Source: Larix sibirica
Taxonomy: Eukaryota; Streptophyta; Pinopsida; Pinales; Pinaceae
Reading direction: 5' to 3'
NCBI GenBank assembly: GCA_004151065.3
Contig: NWUY0303930059.1
Span: 1 to 13,503 of the forward strand
Length of the DNA stretch: 13,503 nucleotides
In this document: positions 7,781 to 13,503 of the stretch, piece after piece
Layout: every line of letters begins with the position of its first letter
Position numbering within the stretch: the first letter of the stretch is position 1
The notes under the pieces: model-generated
Seen by the model: the letters and a program-made list of their open reading frames with translations, nothing else
What the model was told of the DNA's origin: nothing
The model's database searches: none
Position numbers and translations under genes: made by a program

Positions 7781-8490
7781 CTTCTTTGGCTGATTCATGG
7801 CATAGGTAGAGTGTCGAGTCACTCTTGGAGGGAGTCGTGAGTTTTAAAGCAGGGCAAGAGCACCTTGGAGGGTGCTGCTAGCATTAAACAAGACCACAGG
7901 ATACCATAAGGGATGGATCTCCGATCACCCTTGAACAGAACAGCGGCATTTTGGGAGGGGGTCTCTTGGGCATTGAAGAGCTAGCAGAGAGACTCATCAA
8001 TTATTGAGAAGACCGAAAACATCTACAGTAGCAAATTTTGACATCGACAATCATCACTTCTAGGTTCTCTTTGTTTAGTTCATGGTAGCTGCCATAAAGT
8101 AGCCGTTAGTTTCTTGCACTGTTGTATCACTATTATTTATTTTAATGAGTTGTGCTAGGAAAAACAACACCTAGAGGAACCCTAAAGTTAATGTTTTCCA
8201 AGTGTTTGCTTAAAGTTTTGAACCACACTTTATCAATTATCAGTATTAAACTCTCAAATATTACTAAAGGTCACCTACAACAGTCTTAAATCAGTGATAG
8301 AGAAGTGCCTGATTTAAGTTGCAAGATAGGACAGTCCACTAAAAAGTTTGAAAATCAAGTTGGCTTGGAAAATCAAGAATATATTTGAGCCAAGAAGCAT
8401 AACCAGTCAGTCCAAACTATCCATTCCTTAGCAGGGATATTACAATTGCTAGCCTATGCTTGCATGAGACATTGATGGTTAGAAGGAAAG
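7781..8490 (+). other. Leader continuation; LTR-like patch at about 7980-8150
   Basis: No gene is seen. The patch 7980-8150 shares several words in the same order with the LTR at about 6610-6750: ATTGAGAAGACCG, CATC, GTAGCTGCC, AGCC(A/G)TTAG, a T-rich word plus TTGT(A/T)TTGTTG-like sequence, and AATG. It may be a diverged partial LTR from a related element inserted in the leader, or a shared old segment. From 8160 to 8490 I see nothing beyond ordinary AT-rich sequence leading to the ATG at 8491. Confidence 0.35.
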
Positions 8491-9740
8491 ATGGGGAGCA
8501 GAAGGACGCCTAGCCCATGGTTTCCAACGTTCCTTGAGGAACAGCGCACAAAAGCACAGGAGCAACAAGGTCAGGATGAGGTTACCAGCTGCTTCAGAGA
8601 ATATCTAGTGTTGAAAGATAAGTTGCGTATAGTCGTACCCTTTCGAGAGTATTACATTGCCAAACATATCTTCAAGTATGGAAGACCTCCCAAGGATTTG
8701 GACGAGAATTATCTTAAAAGCTTAGAGCTGGGAGATGAGGAGAAACATGCAGCTATCCTTACTAAGGATTTGCGCATAGAGGAAGAGAACGATGCAGTTT
8801 CCAAAGCAACCAAAGATGAAGATGCAACAGCTTGTCCTACTTATGATGACATGAAGGAGCCAACCTCCTTCCCTATGTATGATGCCGATGATGGCATGGA
8901 ATCCACACCTCATCCTATTTATGACATGGATGATGACACAGGCATGATTGTGCTCGAAGATGACAAGTTGGGAGTGGATGCACCTAAGCATGATGAGAAC
9001 TTAGCGCAGGATGAGTTACCTTTTTAGGATGATTTCATTTCTCAGGAGGAAGACAATGAAGGGACTAAAGTGATAGATGAGAACCTGTATGAGCATGAGT
9101 CCCATAACTACACCATACTGACTAGTGAGTCAATTGGTCTTTTATGTGACAGCCTACACAGTGCTGATGAGATGACATTGCATGACTTGGCGAGCCAACC
9201 ATTGGTCACAAAGGAGCAGATTGTGCAAGTATTGACAAGAGCAGATGCTGCTCATAAATTTATTGAAGATCTTATGTGGAAGACCTAGTTAGAGGAAAGG
9301 AACAAGGGAGTTGCAGAAAGGGTCACTAGTACCCATTGTACATCATCAAAGAAGCATTGGAGCAGATGAAGTATGATTACTTGCAGTTGTTCATGGATAT
9401 AGACCTCGCTCTTAAGTTCACAGAAAATAAGGCACGGAATGTTGAGGAGCTTAGTTACCAGCTGAGCTTGGCACGATCTTCATCATTGACAACTACAGAG
9501 ACTTCACCATCTTTGACAGCAGTGACACATGAGGGCATGAGTGGCACTCGTGGTTTGCAGGGAGAGCCTCTAGTGATGATTACGCACAAGGAGCATTCAA
9601 GGTCGCAGGTGCCTGAGGAGAGATTTGACACGGAGAGCCATGAATTGGCTCAATTGGAGAGAGGTCTAGTCATGGAGGAGATAGTTGAGTACATTCCCTG
9701 TGGACCAACCAGTAGGGAAGTATATGCATCCAAAGATTAG
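8491..9740 (+). pseudogene. Unassigned acidic ORF in gag position, broken
   Basis: I do not recognise this protein. The frame opens with ATG at 8491 and reads 178 codons to a TAG at 9025-9027. It stays open in the same frame from 9028 to a second TAG at 9286-9288, then shifts by one base around 9300-9336 and goes on to 9740. Joined in this way it was about 410 residues. Visible features are a charged, helix-prone N-terminal part (LKDKLRIVVPFREYYIAKHI), then three P-x-Y-D repeats (CPTYDDMKE, FPMYDADDGM, HPIYDMDDD) in a very acidic stretch, then helical segments. There is no CCHC zinc knuckle and no protease motif. Its place between PBS and RT suggests a gag-like protein, but a captured host fragment cannot be excluded. 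Confidence 0.55.
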
Positions 9741-9842
9741 GTGGACAAATATATGACGGATTTGGGGACACACTGGGATACAGGCTCAATTGACATCAAT
9801 GGAGTGTTGGCTACAGTAGCACATACAGGATGCCCAATGGCA

Positions 9843-9902
9843 CAGGAGGATCTAGGTTTATGCAATAGTATACAGGAGGATACAGGGGTGTGCAGCAGTA
9901 TA
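9843..9902 (+). repeat. 30-bp in-frame tandem repeat, two copies
   Basis: CAGGAGGAT plus 21 bases is repeated at 9873-9902 with 23 of 30 positions identical. In the frame that links the flanking coding remnants it reads QEDLGLCNSI then QEDTGVCSSI. A third, shorter echo (CAAGGGTAAATAG) follows and contains the TAA stop. The period of 30 (a multiple of three) and the protein-level similarity suggest it arose while the frame was coding. Confidence 0.75.
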
Positions 9903-9914
9903 CAAGGGTAAATA

Positions 9915-10349
9915 GTGGCACACGGTGAGGTCCAGTGGAATTTTGGAGTATTTCCTCCAAGGAGACCACCTGACAGAGTTCATGAGCATACACTTCAGTT
10001 TGGTTTACCTAGGATCGATGAGTGGATGGGTGAGCTTCAGAGAGCAATAGATCCTTGGATGATCTATCTTTATACAAGATATCATCAGATGAGAGCTAGG
10101 GAGCTTGATGCCCACAGATCTACTCCCAGACTTCATCATGGGCTCTGGGTCATGCCCTTGGGGTTGACCAACACACTAGCTACTTCCCAGTCGCACATGC
10201 AATGGAAGAGATATCTGTTATTGTTAGATAGCAAGGCTTGGGAGGTTCACCTAAGACAGTTGGATGAGGCGGGTGGCATCTTGGCCACAAAAGAGGTCTT
10301 TCATTGGATTGTGGAATTGGTGCATTGGAGAGCTTGGATTGGTTCGTAG
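9915..10349 (+). pseudogene. Ty3/gypsy reverse transcriptase remnant
   Basis: The frame continues from 9336 across stops at 9738-9740 and 9909-9911. It contains recognisable gypsy RT landmarks in order: VFPPRRPPDRVHEHTL (residues 12-27, like the FPP..PPDR..EHTI entry to RT), YHQMRARELD (56-65, like YHQIRVRE.D), HHGLWVMPLGLTNTLATSQ (74-92, like the H-Y-x-F-x-VMPFGLTNAPATFQ motif) and SKAWEVHLRQLDEAGGILA (106-124, like SKTWEEHLRxLDEVLxIL). The aspartate of the first catalytic motif (I-D-L-x-S-G-YHQ) is replaced: the window reads IYLYTRYHQ. The YxDD block between ATSQSHM and SKAWE is deleted. The polymerase is dead. Confidence 0.82.
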
Positions 10350-10351
10350 GG

Positions 10352-11692
10352 ATCATAGCTGGCAAAGTAGGGGATGACAACATCCCCTATAGAGATTGCC
10401 CATGTTTAGACCTTGAGTCCTCACTTAGGGAGAGGATCATGAGGGCTATGTGAGATTCATTCTCCAGGGATTTGCTCAGACTCCATGAGTTATTTGAGCA
10501 CATTGATGGTGATGGCAGATTACTAGATGCAGTTTGGCAGGAGCCGAGCAGAATAACAATATCAAAGTCGATGTCGGGTACTTTGTTTCCACTAGAGGAT
10601 TGTGTTTCGAGGGCTTGACACATTGAGACTTCAATGGTTATCAATGTGCCATGGCAGCAGTCATTAGGAGTTGGATTTGATGGACTTCCTATTTGGTGGT
10701 GGGATCCGGACATTCATCCGAGCGATGGATTGCTTCAGATTATAGCAATGATCGACAAAGTTGTGACAGTGATTCATCTGTTATATTTTTGGGTTGTCAG
10801 TGGAGGAGAGATTGAATCTTCGTCTTTATGGCAGGGCAGGCTTCCTTTTCCAGTATCTAGGGTCGAGCCTGAAAGTGGAGCCGATACAGATGAGACGGCC
10901 AGTCTTCACTTTCCAGAGTTTATTCTTGGGATGCTTAGGCTTATATGCATGGAGGAGTCATCTTTTGAGGTGTTTGTGTTGCTTATGATTGCTTGGCTCT
11001 TTAGGGGTAGACAGATGGAAGCTTGTGCTAGCACTTGGCATACCGACGCGATGGGTAGAGGATGTTTCACACCTTACAGGATAGTGTGGGACCCTGGTGA
11101 CTCTACCATTTACAAGCAGATTCGAGATAGGTTCACATGGAGGGACTTTACAAACATTATGCGAAGACATATGGGGGAGCATAAGACTTGTCAGCTTTGC
11201 AAGTCTGATCACACTCATTCAGCAGGTTTGATGCAGTTATCAATCACTTCTAGGCATGAGTGGGATAGCATGTTGTTAGATTACATCACGAGTTTACCGA
11301 GGATGCAAACGCGACATGATAGTTTGATGGTTATGAGCAGAGGGGCGCAGCATCAACATGGTGGTCGCTTTCTAAGATTAGCTTCGGACCCTGGGATTTT
11401 GGTATTGGACAGCACAACAGCTGACATAGAGGCAAGAGCCATTTTTTGCTCCCATAAGGTTGGGTTCCTAGTAGAGCAGTTTCCTAAGCAATTGATTGAG
11501 TTGCTACAGTATCAAGGTGCCTTATTTATTGGCAGTATCCAGGAGGATTCCAATGTCTTACGAGATTATGTACCGAGCAGAGGATACTTCACCCCTCTCC
11601 GGATGGGTTGGGCCCCAAGATCCAGATACGGCAGAGAAACGACGGGCATAAAAAGTATAAATATAATTTTAGAATTCACAAAAAAAATATGA
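10352..11692 (+). pseudogene. Ty3/gypsy integrase remnant with unassigned N-terminal part
   Basis: One frame runs from 10352 with stops near 10451 (TGA) and 10617 (TGA) and is open from the ATG at 10634 to 11692. The first half shows nothing I can assign; the RNase H expected here is not recognisable. From residue 159 the integrase zinc region appears: YKQIRDRFTWRDF, then HKTCQLCKSDHTHSAGLMQ (CxxC at 186-189), then EWDSMLLDYITSLPRMQTRHDSLM, matching the gypsy WxSxxMDFIxGLPxxxxxDxIMV core start with the first catalytic D kept (D216, 11279). The distal core is badly eroded. HPQTDGQTE survives only as a degenerate HPSPDGLGP in another frame at 11590-11616. The upstream HH pair of the zinc finger is partly lost (DPGDS where HPGY is usual). 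Confidence 0.78.
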
Positions 11693-12190
11693 TTTAGATT
11701 ATGTATTTGGAGGATCCTGCTGATTTCGTTTAGAAGCTTTAAATGGGGATACTTTTTCATTGCTTCTAATTTGGAGAGGAGCATGTGTTCTGCAAGTTAC
11801 AAAATGCAAACTCCACAGTATGCGAGGTATTAGAATCACAAACACCAAGCCTAAATAACCTCAATCTCCTTAGAGTAGTTTAGTTCTCTAAGGTTCTTAT
11901 TGATTTGGGATTACTTACTATTTCTAGCACATTAAGACAAAGTATGGCAATCACAAGAGAAATTATGTTGAATGTATTTAACCCATATAATTCTTAATTC
12001 TGATTGCTTTCAGAGATTAAACTATGGTTTGAGATGATATGTTAATTTCTCAATGCCAGATCTGATATCTGTTCTCTAATAATCTTTTATGCCCAGAAAT
12101 AAATATTGTTGTAGGTTACTGCTGAAAATATTAAACAGAAATACACTGATATTTTAGCCAAAAAGATGTAGCGGAACAAAATAGGAAATC
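11693..12190. other. AT-rich spacer with nothing recognised
   Basis: No exon, open frame, repeat or LTR end was identified. Gypsy similarity has ended by about 11690 and the GTTTCC-type sequence starts only after 12230. This is where the missing 3' part of the gypsy element would be expected, but it does not match the 5' LTR. Confidence 0.45.
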
Positions 12191-12204
12191 AACTACAATG
12201 ACAC

Positions 12205-12360
12205 AAATGTTTACCCTGGAAAACCCCAATGGGTAAAAACTCAATGTTCCCCCAAGTTTCCGAGACGCAGGGGACACGGGGGTGGGGAAACACAGCAACG
12301 ACATATGCAGAAGTACCCCCCCAAATTTTAGGAAACGTCGACGAGTACGTCAGGGTCTTC
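12205..12360. repeat. Partial, rearranged GTTTCC-type sequence
   Basis: The segment opens with CTGGAAAACCCCAATGGG, a common word in plant LTR sequences, then AAGTTTCCGAGACGCAGGGG, ACACGGGGGTGGGGAAAC, and later AGGAAACGTCGACGAG. The AAGTTTCCGA...GGGG...GTGG order parallels AAGTTTCYGAAATGTGCGGGGGCGTGG in the full modules at 4766 and 12689, but at clearly lower identity. It may be an older copy. Overlapping open frames on both strands here are by-products of the GC-rich composition. Confidence 0.4.
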
Positions 12361-12688
12361 AACCCCACCAGGAATATTACAAAAATTTTAGTAGAATACA
12401 TAAATATTGAAAGTTGTAGCATAAGCCATTAAAGTCTTTAATTTCATAATCTAAAGATTAATACAAGTCTATAGCATACATCAAGTGAAATAAAAAGAAA
12501 TACAACCATACATAAGCTATAACTGATAAAACAAATTTGGAAATACAACCATATTGAACAACAAAATGAAATCGAGGCTACTGAGAAGGAAAATAGTGGA
12601 CAACGTGGCCCTTTATCATTTAATTTTTATTTTTTTGGTAAAGAATTGTCAAAGGAAACGTGGGGACACCATTTTTAGGAGGGAAACA

Positions 12689-12828
12689 TTTCCCTTTTGA
12701 GTTTCCTTGAGTTTCCTTCAAATGGAGACGTCGGGGGGACGTTTCCAATGGAGTTTCCAAGTTTCTGAAATGTGCGGGGGCGTGGAAGCGTGTTTCCTAC
12801 CCTTGGGGACGCATACCCGTGTAACACT
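12689..12828. repeat. GTTTCC/GGGGACG module, copy 2
   Basis: This is the 140-bp partner of the 4766-4895 module, about 93 percent identical. It has an extra 10-bp GAGTTTCCTT unit near its start (tandem duplication) and ends CGTGTAACACT. Just upstream lie further related words (AGGAAACGTGGGGACACC, AGGGAAACATTTCCC), so the composition bias extends to about 12650, but positional homology with copy 1 begins at 12689. Confidence 0.85.
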
Positions 12829-12925
12829 AGAAAAACTAGCATTCAATGTTTCTTTTATTATTTCTTGGCTCACAGAGAAATTCAGAATTTTACAACAATT
12901 AAAACCTATAACTCAGTCCTCTAGA

Positions 12926-13031
12926 AAATCAGCCCACTTGGGCAAATCGGCCCCTCTAGAGAAATCACCCCCCCCTTGAGAAAATTGGCCCACAAGAGAA
13001 AACGGCCTCCCTGGCAAATCGGCCTCCTGCG
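12926..13031. repeat. Degenerate 16-19-bp array, six units
   Basis: Six consecutive units begin AAATC or AAAA and follow the pattern AAATCGGCCCCTCTAGAG: starts at 12926, 12944, 12962, 12981, 12999 and 13016. Unit lengths are 18, 18, 19, 18, 17 and 16. Copy 1 of the LTR-like family has other repeats at this place. No protein or RNA role is visible. Confidence 0.75.
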
Positions 13032-13101
13032 TCACACTATACAGCAGTCGTAAGAAATCCGTGCAGATAGTACGGGCTACGGATCTCTCCCTATGGCTGT
13101 A

Positions 13102-13192
13102 TGGATCAGCCTCTTCTCAAATCAGCTGAAGCAGCCTTACTGGATCGGCCTCTTCTCGGATCAGCTAAAGCAGCCCTATTGGATCGGCCTCT
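13102..13192. repeat. 39-bp tandem repeat, 2.3 units
   Basis: TGGATCRGCCTCTTCTC plus 22 bases forms units at 13102-13140 and 13141-13179 (33 of 39 identical), with a partial third from 13180. The period is a multiple of three, so a short frame reads as a 13-residue repeat (LDRPLLGSAKAAL), but the frame starts inside the repeat and ends soon after. I do not call it a gene. It lies within LTR-like copy 2. Confidence 0.85.
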
Positions 13193-13480
13193 CTCTCTCC
13201 TCTTGATCTTCCTATTGCAAATCGCTTCTCTCTTATTCTCTTCAGCCACTAAGTCTCTCACTCTTCTCTTTAGAAAATCACTCAAATGATCTTGTGATGT
13301 GTCTTTCTCCTCTCCTTGGGCTTTCTTTTATAACATCTCAATGACCAAAACCCTAACCCTCAATCTCCAAAGTGATGGATGGCTAAGATTAAATCTTAAG
13401 CCTCACTTAAGATCAATGACTGTGACTTAATATGAAGTTCACTTTTAGTCATTAGCCAACATTAAATTAATTAATGTGTT

Positions 13481-13503
13481 TTTCCTAAGTTAGACTTAGG
13501 AAA
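13481..13503. repeat. Perfect 10-bp hairpin at window edge
   Basis: TTTCCTAAGT and ACTTAGGAAA are exact reverse complements separated by TAG. The stem may extend past the window. It corresponds in position to the palindrome cluster at the end of LTR-like copy 1. Confidence 0.7.

Larger units (their letters stand above)
6155..11692 (+). mobile_element. Decayed Ty3/gypsy LTR retrotransposon
   Basis: In order the element has a 5' LTR, a tRNA-Met primer site, a long repetitive leader, an ORF in the gag position, a reverse transcriptase remnant and an integrase remnant, all on the plus strand. Coding frames are interrupted by several stops and at least two frame changes. Clear protease, CCHC zinc knuckle and RNase H domains were not seen. 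Homology stops around 11690 and no second copy of the LTR was found, so the 3' end has been lost or replaced. It lies downstream of, and antisense to, the CLC exons. Confidence 0.8.
12820..13503 (+). mobile_element. LTR-like sequence, copy 2 (runs off window)
   Basis: It starts TGTAACACT like copy 1 and has the same overall plan: AT-rich part, repeat-rich middle, pyrimidine-rich tract with TTCTTTTATAACATCTCAATG near 13325, then AGATTAAATCTTAAGCCTCAC and GTGACTTAAT. The middle repeats differ completely in sequence from those of copy 1. The copy is cut by the window edge. Whether it pairs with copy 1 as two LTRs of one element or is an independent insertion is not decided by the sequence shown. 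Confidence 0.5.

Noticed and set aside
8722-8991. Minus-strand frame of 89 codons
   Set aside because: It is the shadow of the plus-strand acidic ORF, and its histidine/isoleucine-rich composition mirrors GAT/GAC codons.
10387-10713. Minus-strand frame of 108 codons
   Set aside because: It lies opposite the plus-strand pol-linked frame and has no domain features.
12189-12432. Overlapping frames on both strands
   Set aside because: They arise from GC-rich GTTTCC-type repeat sequence. Neither has a recognisable motif.
13101-13289. 62-codon frame with a 13-residue repeat
   Set aside because: It starts inside a 39-bp DNA tandem repeat and continues into a pyrimidine tract. The repeat period, not selection, explains the open frame.
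1-13503. tRNA, rRNA, CRISPR or bacterial-type operon signals
   Set aside because: None seen. The spliced plant gene and LTR/LINE remnants show eukaryotic nuclear DNA.

Overview
The window looks like plant nuclear DNA from a large, repeat-rich genome. A gymnosperm, probably a conifer, is the best guess. This rests on six correctly spliced exons of a plant chloride channel gene, very long non-coding stretches full of decayed retroelements, and a Ty3/gypsy LTR with TGTGATGTCCCC/GGGGATATTACA ends followed by an initiator-tRNA-Met primer site. The species assignment is inference. There are no bacterial-type operons, tRNAs, rRNAs or CRISPR arrays.

Left part, 1-3675 (minus strand). The only credible host gene is a CLC-d-type chloride/anion channel or antiporter. 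Six internal exons (3535-3675, 3265-3335, 2896-2975, 2594-2743, 1068-1127, 861-935) join with consistent phases and no stop, giving about 192 codons from the middle of the protein. One intron uses a GC donor. Another, 1466 bp long, carries the decayed 3' end of a LINE (RNase H domain, plus strand) and a 101-bp-period tandem duplication. The N-terminal exons are not found upstream on the minus strand (3676-13503), and the C-terminal exons are not found below 861. Either the gene has very long introns, so that most of the window is intronic, or this is a gene fragment.

Middle, 3676-6154. There is no gene. It holds small tandem repeats, a region with a TATA-like motif that resembles an LTR remnant, a 130-bp GTTTCC/GGGGACG-rich module ending in TGTAACACT, then a pyrimidine-rich LTR-like stretch (4887 to about 5700) ending in a cluster of short palindromes.

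6155-11692 is a decayed Ty3/gypsy element on the plus strand: 5' LTR (6155-6925), PBS (6927-6938), a long leader made of degenerate GGGYCGAATC repeats, an unassigned acidic ORF in the gag position (8491-9740, two stops and a frameshift), then reverse transcriptase and integrase remnants (9915-11692). Both expected RT aspartate motifs are lost. No matching 3' LTR is seen.

Right end, 11693-13503. About 500 bp of AT-rich DNA with nothing recognised is followed by a partial GTTTCC-type sequence, then a second copy of the 130-bp module and of the LTR-like family. This copy carries two tandem repeat arrays of its own and runs off the window at a perfect 10-bp hairpin. No clear new multi-gene system is visible. 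The most unusual items are the GC-AG intron in the CLC gene, the gag-position ORF with its P-x-Y-D repeats, the repeat array in the leader, and the strong conservation of the GTTTCC module beside poorly conserved LTR-like sequence.
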